DNA of 64,000 bases from Equus caballus (Eukaryota; Chordata; Mammalia; Perissodactyla; Equidae), in assembly GCF_041296265.1 (NCBI RefSeq), contig NC_091693.1:24862001-24926000 (forward strand). The letters are read 5' to 3'. The notes below the pieces were generated by a model that saw only the letters and a list, made by a program, of their open reading frames with translations, was not told the DNA's origin and searched no databases. Below, piece by piece: positions 23,601 through 32,135 of this stretch. A program made the position numbers and the translations under genes. The stretch's first letter is position 1; the number at the start of each line of letters is the position of its first letter.

Positions 23601-26600
23601 CCAAGAGGACCACGTGCAGGGCGCGAGCAGCGGCCCTGAGCCAGAGCGGAGGCGAGGATGACCCCGAGGTGACAGCGGTCCTGACACTGACACTGACGGA
23701 GAATAACTATGTTACATCCCCACGTGGTCACCAGTGTCCTTGTTCTAGGAGACGCCAGCTCCGGTGCCGACCAGGGTGGAGGCTGCAGTGTCTGCAACAT
23801 AGTCTCAAAATGGTCCAGGAAAGAGAGGAGAGAACAAGAGAGGGAGAAGACAGAGGGAACAAAAAAAGAAAAAGGGAGAGGGAGAGGGGAGGAAGGAAGG
23901 AAGGAGGGGAGTATTTGTATGGGGGGGAGCACATGCAAGTGTGTCAAAAACTGGTAAGTCTGTATACTGTGTGACCCCATTTAAACAAGATGTCCAAAAT
24001 AGGCAAATCCACAGGGACACAAGGCGCCGAGTGGTTTCCTAGGGCTGAGGGGGACAGGGAGCGGGGTGAGGGCGAAGGGGTGCAGGGTTTCTCTGGGGTG
24101 ATCAAAAGCATCTAAACCTGGGTGTGGTGGTAGCTGCACAACACGGTGACCACAGAAGCCCTGGGCTGCACACTGTCAAAGGCTGAGCTGTGTGGAGAGG
24201 GAGTCAGTCTCCATCAGGCCACTAAAGACCCCTGCTGAGCTGCAGGGAGGGCCGTGCAGGCCTCGCTGCACCACTGTCACCACCTTTCTCTACGTTTCAA
24301 GGTTTTCAAAACAACAAGTGCAGGAGATGAGCGAGAAGTGCCCAGGGCTGCCTTTGCTTACGCACTGCCCACTCGAACCGAAGCCGAGCGCCAGACCCCG
24401 CAGCCCCTCCACGCCCCAGGTGGCTCTCACAGCCATTGCCACCCAGCCTGCCAAGGTCACGCCCTCAGCCAGGCTGGGACTCTGGCGTCACCTCAGACTT
24501 CCTGCATCTGTTCTTCACATTTGCGTCCTCCACGGTCCTCCAGACCTGCTGACCCCTTACTCCCACCCCATGCGGCGGTGCTGCCATCAACCTCGTTCTG
24601 TGAATAAGCCAGTCACCCGCACAGCCGGGATGCAAACCCAGAAAGTCAGACTCCAGGAGCCACACTGGTGACCCAGGGCTCCTGTGGAGTCCCACGGGCA
24701 TCACACACACCCCGAGACCCAGTGAAGCCATTCGATGTCCCCCACCCAAACCGCCCTGGCGTCCTCTGATTCCAGGTTAGTCAAGCCACAGCGCTCCCCA
24801 GGCGCCCTGCCCGTCACTGGTCCTAGTTGGCCACTTTAAGTGGGAGAAGGGAGGTGGTCATAAGCCCCTCTGAAAATCTGCTAGAAGCAACATGTGCTCT
24901 CCCTAGAAAGAGAAACATGGCCAGACAGTTTTGGGGGTCCTGGACCCCTGGGTTCAGTGATCCCGAACACAGGGAGACCAAACCCCCAGAAGCCTCTGAT
25001 TCCTCTACTTGCCCTCAGCGCACACTCCCAAGAAGACCTGCAGTGAGGGTCCCTGCAACCTCACCTAACGCATCCCCAGATGGGCCCCCGCCCCCATCCC
25101 CGCTTCCTCCACTACTCAGAGGCAGAAACTACGATTCGGGTCAAGAGCGGTTTGAGATCTTATGCTGTGACCAGCGCACAGCACTTTATCTGATTACTTG
25201 TGCAACGTTCCAAGCAACCCCGGGGAGGCACTTACTCCCCACTTAACAGGAAAAGAAACTAAGGCACAGAGAGAGTCCCAGGGAACTGGGGGCTGGCCTC
25301 CGAGCCCCAGCACTCTGCTCCCCAAGCTCTGGACCTCGAGGCCACAGGGAGGAGGAGCCCCGCCCCCGGCCGGGCCCTGTGCTCACACCTCTTCACCCAG
25401 TGCCTCACTGACCCCTGACCCCGACCCCCACACCACGAGGCAGTGCTGCAGCCATGCCCAGAGCCCACCTCGGTGGGCGATCTCCGCCTTGAGCAGCCCC
25501 TCCATGGCGTCGGACTCGGCCAGGTCCAGGGGCAGGTCCCCATCACTGTTGACCGCAGCAATGTTGGCCCCGTGGCTCAGGAGGTACCTGGGGGCAGGGG
25601 GAGGTCAGGGCTGAGGGATCTGAGCCCTGGCCCCAGTCGGGTCCCGCCCACCCTCCCCCTGCCTCACCTGGCGATGTCCAGGTAACCACAGGAGGCAGCC
25701 ACGTGCAGGGGCGTCCAGCCCTCATTGTCCGCCTGGTTCACCGTGGCACCCTGCTCCACCAGGAAGCGCACCACCTCCAGGTTCTCATCGATGCAGGCCT
25801 AGGGGACACAGGGCAGAGCCGTTGGCCCTCACCTGTCCAGACACTGCATGCCCAGCAAGGCAGGACGCCCGACGGGGACCAGGAGACAGATCCAGGGGCC
25901 AAGAGGCCATGACATGCAAGGAAAAGACCCTGATGGCTCTGGGATAGGCCCTGGAAGGCACCAGCGTGGCCTGTGGACGCCCCTCTAGCCACCCAGCTGT
26001 TGAAGACACCCCTGGCTTCCCATGGTTAGGTCAGCCGAGCATCTTAAAGTGAGCAGAGACCGTAAGAGGCAGGCTCCCAGCTCCCTGCAAGCAGGAAGTG
26101 GATACGGAAGAAAGACAGGCCTCGCATGCAGGGGTGGGGATCCCGAACGGTGCTCGTTAGACGTGATGCAGCCCAGTCTCCACCGACAGGACGGGGCTTC
26201 CAGTGCCGAACCTGAGGGAGAGGCTCAGCCCCCTCCTCAGACCCCGGAGTCAAGCGCCCAGCCCCTCCTGCCTCAGACCCAGCAGACACCGGCCAGGAAC
26301 CGACCATGGCCCTGCCTTGCACCCTGAGGGGAGACGTCCGGGCCTCTGGGGCCCAAGGCCGTGCTGCAGGGCTGGTAAAGTCACCAGATCCCTGGGAACA
26401 TGGGACAGAGGGAGGGTGCTGGGCAGGGCTCCTAAAGTGGAAGAGACGGCTGCTAGCGTGTGCCCAGGGCCTGGGGCCTGAGGGGACGTAGCTCCACGCA
26501 CTGAGGGCCTACTAGGCACAGGGCGCTGAGCCAAGGGCTTTCCACGGGCATCTTCCCTAACCCTCCCGCTGTCAGGGTTCTCACCTACGAAGGAAACATC

Positions 26601-29600
26601 GAAGCTCCGGGAGACAAAAGCCCTCGGCCAAGGTGGCACAGCAAGTAGGGGCAGAGAAAGGATTTAGCCCAGGCCACATGCAAACACTGGTGAGCACTGG
26701 GACCTAAGCAGGGTCTGAGGGAGGGGGGTGGACCTGCACTCCTGGGTTCTCAGGGTAAATTAACCCCCCCAACCCCCTCACCTCTTCAAAACTGCCCATC
26801 TGGAGAAGGGGGGGGGGAAGCTGCGAGGGCCAAGAGCATGAAGTCATGGAAACTCAGGCTGCGAGAGGGGGGCCACACGTGCCCTGGGAACGAGATGAAC
26901 TCTGGGCTCCGTTTATTTCCACCCGGTTGTCATGGTGATGGGGGAGGGGGGCAAGGAGGGAGATGGGCCTTTCCCTTTCAAGGACCTGGCCCGGCACAGG
27001 CATCCATGTGAAAGACGCCTGAGGCCTGGGCACCAGGGATCCAAGCGTCCGGCCCCCAGCCCCTCCTCCCTCAGACCCAGGATTCCAGACCCCCAGCCCT
27101 CTCTGCTCAAACCTAAGGATCCTGGCTCCTAGTCCCTCCTACTCCAGACCCCAAACCCCCAGCCACTAACTCACAAGGCAATTTTGGGGAGGGGAGAGAG
27201 TACCTCAGCCTCATTGAGCGGTTGACAAACCAGCCTGAGGTTGGGGCTGAGGCTTGAGAACTCCTAGGGACACAAGCAGGGCAGGTAGCTGATGCCTGGA
27301 GACCTGCTCCAGGGAGAACTCAGAACAGAAACCACAGCCCCGAGACTCACTCAGAAGGGGTGGGCCGCCATCCCAGTTTGCCCAGGACTGGGGATTTCCT
27401 GGGCCTGGGACTTTCAGTGCTAAAACCAGGCCAGCCGCAGGCAAACCAGCATGAACTGGTCACCCCACACCCAGACCTGACCCAAACTCCAGCTGCCCCG
27501 CTTGCAGCCGTGTGACCTGAGGCGGGAACTTCCCCTCTCTGAACCACAGGCGCCCTAATCCTTCAGGCCTCCTGCAAAGCGCCGGAAAGTGAGCTGATCA
27601 AGTGCTCGCCTGCAGTGGGAGAGGGACCCCACCTGAAACGGCAGCCTGACAAGCCAGGCCGGAGTGGCCTTTTGCGGGGTCCAGGCCAAGGGGGATGCTG
27701 CAGAATGGGGCTTGGCCTCAAGAGCAGGGCCAGGGACCCCTGAGGGAAGGTCCAAGGGAGGCAGGGGCAGGGACGGTGGCAGAGAAGAGAAGCACCGAAG
27801 CTCTGATTCCCTGCCAGGCCTCGGGGAAGTGGGACCCTCCTCTGGGTGGAAGAAAATGTCCCAGAAAGCACTGGGGTCTCTGGAAGGGACAGGCCTGGGG
27901 TGGTGAAAGAGACAGCAGGGAGGGGCAGCACTTAGACCAGGGGTACCTACTCCCACTGTAACGCCTACAATGCTCCCTGAGGGAGTTTTCCGCACATAGC
28001 CTCCCTCCCCGACCAGGGCCCAGCCAGGAAGGGCCCGCCTACTAGCCCCATTTTCCAGACAGGAAAACTGAGGCACAGAGACGAAAGAGACTAATTCAAG
28101 CCCACAAAGCTGAGGAGCTGAGAGAGGCACTAAGGACTATTCTATGCCTCCCCCCTCGCCTGCCCCTGCCGGCCTCTCTCCCAGGGTCCTCTCCGGCTCC
28201 ACCAGAAAGCAAACCCCAAGGGTTCTGACAGGGAGAAGAGAGCTGGGGACTGGACCAATATCAGGAGATGAGGAGGGAGACGGGCCTCAGGGAGGTGGGG
28301 TGGGGAGAGGATGGAAGCTCCTCTGTGGCCAGTCCTGGCCTTTGGGGTCCCGCTGAAGGGCAGGGGTAGATAAAAGCACCCAGAACCCGAGAGAACGCTG
28401 GGGCCTAAGGCGGCCCTGGTCCTGGGACACATGAACACTGAAGACAGCCATCAGGGTGTCTTGCAAAGACATGGAGCCCAGGTTATGGAGGGAGGACACT
28501 AACAGGATTCTAGAACCCTTGATAAGGTGACATGACAGGGGGCTAGGAGAGATCACACAGTCTATGGGAGGGAGAAGCTGCCCAATTCCACAGAAGAGGG
28601 TAACTGGGCAGAGAAAGCAAGACAACCAGAGAATAGAGAGGCGGCCCAAAGCCAGGAAGAGGTGGGTGCTTTGAGGTGGCCCAGAAAAAGGGTGACGATG
28701 CAGGCCTGGCTGAGAGAAGGGCAGAGCGGGAAAGAGAAGGCAGTGCCTGGAGAAGGAGAAACATCCCTGAGAGAAGGCCCATGGTGGGAGGTAAGAGGTG
28801 GCACAGGCCCAGAAGAATGAAGAGGGTATGGGTTGGAAGACGGTGAGGGAGATAGCAAGAGATGACCCACACGGAGGAAGCATCTACTTCAAGGGTACAG
28901 AGCCTAGAAGGCAGCAGTTCAAGAAAGAGCCTCCTCCCTCCGACAGCAACTGATGGCACAGACAAGGGTGACAGGAGGGAGAAGAAGGAGGAACCTGAAA
29001 GAAGTGGCAAGAAAGGATCTGGGCCTAGCCCAAGAGGTGGCCCAGGCCAGAACCCAGTGGAGGAAGGAGCACAGGCCCAGGAAAGAGGAGGCTGCATCTC
29101 AGTCAAAGTGGTACCCGCCTGGAAAGGGAAACGGCAGGCCAGAGAAGGTACGAGCATTGCCCAAAGAGGTGTTACGGGAAGAGCTGGAAGAAGCGGCACA
29201 GACTCAGGAAAGAGGCGGCACCGGTGGAGGCGGCACAGGTGAGACTAGGAAAGGGCGCTCAGGGTCGGGAGAGGGCGGCGCGAAGCGACAACCACGAGGA
29301 CCAGTGAGATGGACCAGACTGAGGCCGTCAGCAACGGCTCAGGCCCAGCGAGGGGGCAGTGCAGGATGGCAAAGACCACGGCCAGGTCAAGTGGCTCCGG
29401 ATTGGAGAGGACAGCTCGAGGGGGCTCGGAGAGGGGGTCAGCACAGGATGGCAAGGGTCGGCGCCGCCTCCGACGGTGCACACCAGGACTGGCAACGGTG
29501 CCTCCGGTCTCGGGAGGGAGGGTGCTCAAGGTGGCGCAGACCCAGGTCGGATCAGGTCCCGGAAGGGGCCGGGGGCGCTGACCTGGTGCAGGGCGCTGAT

Positions 29601-29903
29601 GCCATCGGCGTTGGTGGAGTCGAGCACCGCGCGGGCGGACGGCGGGGCGGCGGGGTCGGGCTCGGCGCCGGGGCCGGGGTCCGCCGCGCGCAGCATCAGG
29701 CGCGCCTCGTCCAGGTCGCCACCGGCGCAGGCCGCCAGGAACTCGGCGGCGCGCTCGAAGCGCACGGTGCGGGCGCGCCGCACCCCCGGGCCCGGCTCGG
29801 CGCCCGCCCGGGCCCCCCACTGCCGCAGCTGCTCCCGCCGCCGCTCGCGGGCCGCCGCCGCCGCCGCCCCCGGGCCCGCCCCCGGGCCGTCCTCGCCCGA
29901 CAT
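8642..29903 (-). CDS. PPP1R12C: PPP1R12C, protein phosphatase 1 regulatory subunit 12C (MBS85), complete
   Basis: Twenty-two coding exons in transcript order: 29583-29903, 25668-25798, 25469-25587, 18364-18523, 14641-14785, 14472-14546, 12832-12905, 12627-12754, 12341-12414, 11913-12071, 11759-11826, 11009-11092, 10703-10793, 10446-10529, 10309-10369, 10068-10153, 9939-9979, 9761-9854, 9444-9548, 9040-9090, 8824-8874 and 8642-8728. All phases fit, giving 762 aa ([12 protein letters not shown] to RVISKLSK). Residues RTVRF form the PP1-binding RVxF motif. Ankyrin repeats (exons 1-5, e.g. [13 protein letters not shown]), an acidic/serine-rich middle, the conserved inhibitory site SRRSTQ (Thr about 542) and a C-terminal coiled coil follow. 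The protein targets PP1 to myosin light chain and actin. One internal segment of about 19 residues known in human was not found. The donor after 9761 (AAG then GTTCGC) is weak. Confidence 0.96.
10560..10690 (+). repeat. Minisatellite block (36-37 bp unit), C-rich on +
   Basis: About three units of the form CCCCTCCTCCCTCAGACCCA with AGTCCAGG lie directly left of PPP1R12C exon 10703-10793. Confidence 0.85.
10879..10962. promoter_or_regulatory. Inverted pair of ZNF143/THAP11-like motifs in PPP1R12C intron
   Basis: ACTTCAACTCCCAGCTGATC (10879) and its opposite form GACTTCTGGGTAACGTAGTT (10942) face each other about 60 bases apart. They resemble the ACTACAATTCCCAGCATGC consensus. Confidence 0.4.
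11140..11640 (-). repeat. LINE L2 fragment, reversed
   Basis: It reads as the reverse of the L2 tail: GAATTCATTCGTTCAGCAAA, GTGGCAGGCACTAAAGACAC, then AGCAGTGAGCAAAAGAAATT. It fills the intron between exons 11009-11092 and 11759-11826, where the human gene has an extra small exon. Confidence 0.7.
12158..12240. promoter_or_regulatory. Inverted pair of ZNF143/THAP11-like motifs in PPP1R12C intron
   Basis: ACTACAATTCCCATCAGC (12158) and ATTCTGGGAACTGTAGTC (12223) are near matches to the two strands of the ZNF143/THAP11 promoter motif. Confidence 0.45.
12465..12605 (+). repeat. Minisatellite block (36-37 bp unit), C-rich on +
   Basis: Three to four good units (CCCCTCCTCCCTCAGACCCA, GGAGTCCAGGCCCCCAG) lie directly left of exon 12627-12754 of PPP1R12C. 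Confidence 0.9.
13560..13905. repeat. LINE L2-like fragment
   Basis: Phrases typical of L2 occur (CAAGGCCCTTCAGGGTCTGC, CAGCCTGTGCCATTTCCTC). The copy is old and partial. Confidence 0.5.
13911..14135 (-). repeat. MIR SINE, reversed
   Basis: Reverse MIR order: GTGCTTACTGTATGCCAGGC, TATTATCCCCCTTGTACAGA, TAAGGAAATTGAGGCCCAGA, then GCAGAGCCAGAATTCAAAGC. Confidence 0.85.
15164..15361 (+). mobile_element. MER20 DNA transposon (hAT-Charlie)
   Basis: It begins CAGTGGTTCTCA, carries GGCAGTGTCTGGGCATGTTT and CACCTAGTGGGATGCTGCCA, and ends GGTTGAGAAAC. Non-autonomous, nearly full length. Confidence 0.85.
15563..15825 (-). repeat. ERE-type SINE, reversed
   Basis: A T-rich start, the CTGAGCTAACATCTGTGCCA core, then CTTAACCACTTGGCCACAGG as the reverse of the tRNA-like head. 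The family is specific to perissodactyls. It lies in PPP1R12C intron 4. Confidence 0.85.
16116..16300 (+). mobile_element. MER20 DNA transposon, second copy
   Basis: CAGGGGTTCTCAA, GGCAATGTCCAGAGGCTCG, and CATCCAGTGGGTAGAGGTCC with AACATCCTGCGAGG place this as MER20 in the same direction as the copy at 15164. Its 3' end is decayed. Confidence 0.75.
16340..16485 (+). repeat. LINE L2 3' tail
   Basis: GCCACTGTATCCCCAGCACC, then TACCTGGCATACAGCAGGTG, then CTCAGTAAGTGTTGAGTGAA are the classic L2 3' end. Confidence 0.8.
16984..17245 (+). repeat. ERE-type SINE with perfect target-site duplication
   Basis: The head (GGGGCTGGCCCCACGGCCGA, GTGGTTAAGTT) is tRNA-derived. The middle has GGACCTACAACTATAATATA, and an A-rich tail follows. 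The 13-base flank AAGAGGGCACAGC occurs at 16971-16983 and again at 17246-17258. It interrupts an older unassigned repeat, so it is the younger insertion. Confidence 0.92.
17690..18310 (+). repeat. LINE L1 ORF2 fragment
   Basis: The sequence follows the L1 ORF2 text: ACAATCATAGCAGGAAATTT, CTGACCACAGTGCAGTTAAG, TGGGTCAAAGAAAGAAGATT and GATGCAGCTAAGGCTATATT with TAGAGGGAAATATATAGC. Many stops; an old truncated copy in PPP1R12C intron 3. Confidence 0.8.
19360..19660 (+). repeat. Old interspersed repeat, family not named; sister of 44140-44440
   Basis: GCTGTCCTGCTCGACAGCAC, CACATGCAGCTACTGAGCAC, TACATGTTGAAATGATAATG and ATTTCACCTGCTTTTTACTT recur in diverged form at 44140-44440. The opening resembles the 'chemically inert' DNA-transposon relics with a GCTGTCCAAT head. 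I cannot assign the family. Confidence 0.5.
20372..20855 (+). mobile_element. DNA transposon relic (hAT-like) split by an L1 insertion
   Basis: Left part GACAAACTACAGCCTGTGGG and right part AACAAAGTTTAATTGGAACA to GGCTGCCGACCCCTGC are the two ends of a well-known mammalian DNA-transposon relic. About 250 bases of L1 3' sequence lie between them. Confidence 0.65.
20420..20672 (+). repeat. LINE L1 3' fragment nested in a DNA transposon relic
   Basis: AAAGTGTACAATTCAGTGGC, CAATGTTGTGCAACCATCTA and GGCAACCACCAATCTCCTTC match the L1M-type 3' region. Confidence 0.8.
21805..22320 (+). repeat. LINE L1 3' fragment
   Basis: ACTGTGGTAAAATACACATA, then AAGTGCACGGTTCAACAGTG, CCCTGGTGACCACTATTCCA, TCCTCATATAAGCAGAAGTA and CATCGATGGACACTTAGGCT, in the order of an L1M 3' end. 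Confidence 0.85.
22321..23155. other. PPP1R12C intron 3 stretch without a recognised repeat
   Basis: No known repeat was recognised. On the minus strand, which is the strand of PPP1R12C, a 203-codon open frame runs at 22525-23136 (contains [14 protein letters not shown]). I recognise no domain and see no splice context or start signal, so I do not call a gene. Confidence 0.4.
23157..23350 (-). repeat. ERE-type SINE, reversed
   Basis: Reads as the reverse of GTGGCGTAGTGGTTAAGTTT with GGTTCGGATCCCAGGC and a body ending in CTACAACTAGGATGTACAAC. A near repeat of CAGACTACTT/CAGACTGCTT at the two sides may be the target-site duplication. Confidence 0.85.
23940..24310 (+). repeat. LINE L1 3' fragment
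   Basis: GTGTGACCCCATTTAAACAA, ATGTCCAAAATAGGCAAATC and TTTCTCTGGGGTGATCAAAA follow the L1M 3' UTR text. A purine run (GGAAGGAAGGAAGGAGGGG) precedes it at 23890. Confidence 0.7.
25155..25300 (-). repeat. MIR SINE, reversed
   Basis: CAGCACTTTATCTGATTACT, TTACTCCCCACTTAACAGGA and AAAGAAACTAAGGCACAGAG are the reversed MIR core. Confidence 0.65.
26220..26290 (+). repeat. Minisatellite block (36-37 bp unit), C-rich on +
   Basis: Two units (CCCCCTCCTCAGACCCCGGA, CCCCTCCTGCCTCAGACCCA) in PPP1R12C intron 1. Confidence 0.75.
26490..26685 (-). repeat. MIR SINE, reversed
   Basis: CTGAGGGCCTACTAGGCACA, GGGCTTTCCACGGGCATCTT and GGTGGCACAGCAAGTAGGGG fit a reversed, old MIR. Confidence 0.6.
27020..27175 (+). 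repeat. Minisatellite block (36-37 bp unit), C-rich on +
   Basis: Three to four diverged units (CCCCTCCTCCCTCAGACCCA, GGATTCCAGACCCCCAG) in PPP1R12C intron 1. Confidence 0.8.
28240..28330. other. PPP1R12C intron 1 segment resembling the human AAVS1 locus
   Basis: ACCAATATCAGGAGATGAGG and the following purine-rich text resemble what I remember of human PPP1R12C intron 1 at the AAVS1 locus. This shows orthology only; nothing in the sequence shows a function. Confidence 0.4.
28600..29240 (+). repeat. Purine-rich, internally repetitive part of PPP1R12C intron 1
   Basis: Variants of GAGGTGGCCCAGGCCAGAA and GGCACAGGCCCAGAAGAATG recur about every 60-100 bases. It is a decayed tandem repeat with little cytosine-thymine content on this strand. 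Confidence 0.5.
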
Positions 29904-30100
29904 CGCGCCGCCCGCCCGCCCCGTGAGCGAGCGAGCGAGCGAGCGAGCGCCGAGACCCGAGCCGCAGCCGCCGCCCGCCCGCCCCGGGGCCGCCGGGAAC
30001 TGCCGTTCGCTCCGCGCCGCCCGAGGATCCGCCGAGCCCCGCCCGGCGCGCCGACGTCACCACGCCGCCCCGGGGCGCGCTGGGAAATGGAGTCTATAAG
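29245..30100 (-). promoter_or_regulatory. PPP1R12C: PPP1R12C CpG-rich promoter and first exon
   Basis: Very high GC and CpG content surrounds the ATG at 29901-29903. No TATA box is seen. Transcription probably starts at several places between about 29950 and 30060; this is inferred from the CpG island and the end of GC-richness at 30100. Confidence 0.65.
29925..29948. promoter_or_regulatory. (GAGC)6 repeat in PPP1R12C 5' leader, at the AAVS1 Rep-binding position
   Basis: Six perfect GAGC units lie 22 bases upstream of the start codon. The human leader has a shorter GCTC run at the same place, known as the AAV Rep-binding element of AAVS1. The adjacent human GGTTGG nicking-site core reads GGCTCGG here, so that part is not conserved. 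Confidence 0.7.
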
Positions 30101-30440
30101 CGGAAGCTGCTAATGACAACATTCTGGCCTCCATCTGCCCCGAGGCACAGTGGGAAACCCGCAGCTCCGAGGCGTCAAATGGGAAATCTCCTGGTCGAGG
30201 GGCTGCTCCGGAGAGCGCTGGGAAATGAAGTCCCCAGGCTGGAGAACCGACTGGCAACTGACTACGGAAGGCCTCGGGGAGCTCTGGGAAAGGGCGTCTA
30301 TAAGCGCAAGTGGCTAATGACAGCCTTCCAGTCTTGATATACCCCGAGGCACAGTGGGCAGTACCGCCGCTCCCAGTCGTCAAATGGGAACGTCCTGATT
30401 GAGGGGCTGCTCCGTGGAACGCAGGGAAATGGAGTCTCTA
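30075..30440. repeat. Tandem duplication of about 205 bp upstream of PPP1R12C
   Basis: TCTATAAGCGGAAGCTGCTA at 30093 returns as TCTATAAGCGCAAGTGGCTA at 30298. CCCCGAGGCACAGTGGG, GTCAAATGGGAA and GAGGGGCTGCTCCG are also shared at the same offset, with roughly 80% identity by eye. Confidence 0.8.
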
Positions 30441-31540
30441 GGCTGGAGGTGTGCCCAGGGGCATGCTGGGAAAGGTAGTGCACAGTCTCAGCGGGCTCTT
30501 GCAGGAAATAGACTGGATTCCACAGCCCGGGAGTCCTAAAAGATATGGAACTAATTTTTCCATACACCTTTTCAGCTTTCCTCATACCATATAATTCATT
30601 TATTTGGAGTTTGTCTGCTCCCTTCAATTAGAAATAAGCCCCAGGAAGACAGTGATTTTTGTCTCGTCTGTGTGCACTCCTTATTCCCAGCGCCTAGAAC
30701 TGAGCCTAATGGTACGCGATCGAAAACAGTTTTTGCATGAATGAATGAATGAATGGATTCTCCAGGTCGTGGAAAACACCAGGGCACCATGGGAAATTGA
30801 GTGCGCAACCCAGAAATTATTCAAGACAATTCGCTTCCAAGCCTCCCAGGGCGACTGCCAAGCGCATGCTGGGAAATAAAATGTGCGGTACAAAGGTCGT
30901 AGCAATCGGCCAACAGCCTCGGAGCACGCTGGGAAATGTAGTCCGCGCAGGGCCACGCCCCTAAATGCACAGTTGGTCCTAGGCAGAACCTCAAGAAATC
31001 AGGCTCAAAGGCAAGAGAAGTCCAGAGTCCCTGATGGTAACCCCTGGATCACATCCGGAGAGGAACCCAAGGGGAGGAGTCCACAATGACAGCGCCCACA
31101 GACCCTTCACTGGCCTGCCTTTGCCAGCTCGCACCTGGGACGTGGAGTACTCTAGGAGATGTAGTACAGGCTCTACTTCCTGGCAAGGCATGCTGGGATT
31201 TGTAGTCCAGAGCGAGGAGTTCGACTACATTGGGAAGACGAGATTCCTTGAAGCACGAAATAATCCTCCCGTTAAGCATCCTGCACCTAAATCCAGATTG
31301 GGAAAGATGCAGGCACTTTGAGACCGGAACAAAAACCCATAAACATCACACAGAAAGGCACCAAAATCTGGAAAGAGGCAACAGACTCTTCTTTTCCAAC
31401 GGATGTCTGAGCAGTCCACCCCCTCTGAACTCCTTGGGCTTGTGCAAAGAAATAAACTACAAATCCCGTGAGATCTGGGGAATGCCGACCATAGATAAAA
31501 AGCGGATAGCCATCCCAGTGGCTCTTGGGATGTGTAGTCC
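30075..31540. promoter_or_regulatory. Array of ZNF143/THAP11-like motifs upstream of PPP1R12C
   Basis: Forms of GCATGCTGGGAAATGTAGTC occur at 30075, 30213, 30280, 30417, 30461, 30785, 30863, 30923, 31187 and 31521. One opposite copy ACTACAAATCCCGTGAG lies at 31456. The best are 30923 (CACGCTGGGAAATGTAGTCC) and 31187 (GCATGCTGGGATTTGTAGTC). The consensus on the other strand is ACTACAATTCCCAGCATGC, bound by ZNF143 and THAP11 in many mammalian promoters. Activity here is inferred. Confidence 0.6.
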
Positions 31541-31639
31541 CTAAACTCCTCACTCCCCGCTCACATACACACCAACCTCCTTCACCAGGAGCTTAAAAGG
31601 CAAGAAGTAAATCATCAGTAGTATGGTGTTAGTGAAGCC

Positions 31640-32135
31640 GGGTCCCTGAGGGTTACTGAAAATATTCAATAAGAACATGATCACCCTCCGACCTTGTTCC
31701 CAACACAGACACAGATGAAAATAAGTTAATCTCGTTAATTTGCTGTTTTCTTGTCTAAAATGAGAGGTGACTCAAAGGTCACAGGATTTATGAGCTTGTT
31801 TTGCAGAGGAAAAAGAATGCCTTTAAGGAAGTTATGATCACCAGATAAGCAGCCCCCAGCTGCTATAGATGCCCAGAAGTCTGACCACCCAAGGGCTTAT
31901 CTGGAGTGAAAGAAACATGGACTTCCCCTTTGTTTCTCTGAAACACCTCATCCCAAGCCTCTTAGCTCTATAAAGAGCTCCCCCCCCACCCCGGTTTCTT
32001 CTTTCAGAAAGGCAGATTTGAGAGAACCTATCCTGCCATCTTCTCATTTTGGCCAATTCTGGCCAATTCAAATAAACTTTTCTCCATCTTCAAGCACCTG
32101 TATCTCAGTGATCGGCTTACTGTGCTTCAGGCACA
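31640..32135 (+). mobile_element. Probable solo LTR, retroviral fossil
   Basis: A promoter-like TATAAAG (31969) and an AATAAA (32080) about 110 bases later, followed by CAGTGATCGGCTTACTGTGC, give the U3-R-U5 order of a retroviral LTR, class I type by appearance. No internal region is seen next to it. Ends are approximate. Confidence 0.4.

Noticed and set aside
28953-30113. 386-codon open frame on the + strand opposite PPP1R12C exon 1
   Set aside because: It runs through a purine-rich repeat and a CpG island and lies antisense to a well-supported exon. Composition (R, A, G, P) is that of GC-rich sequence, with no domain.
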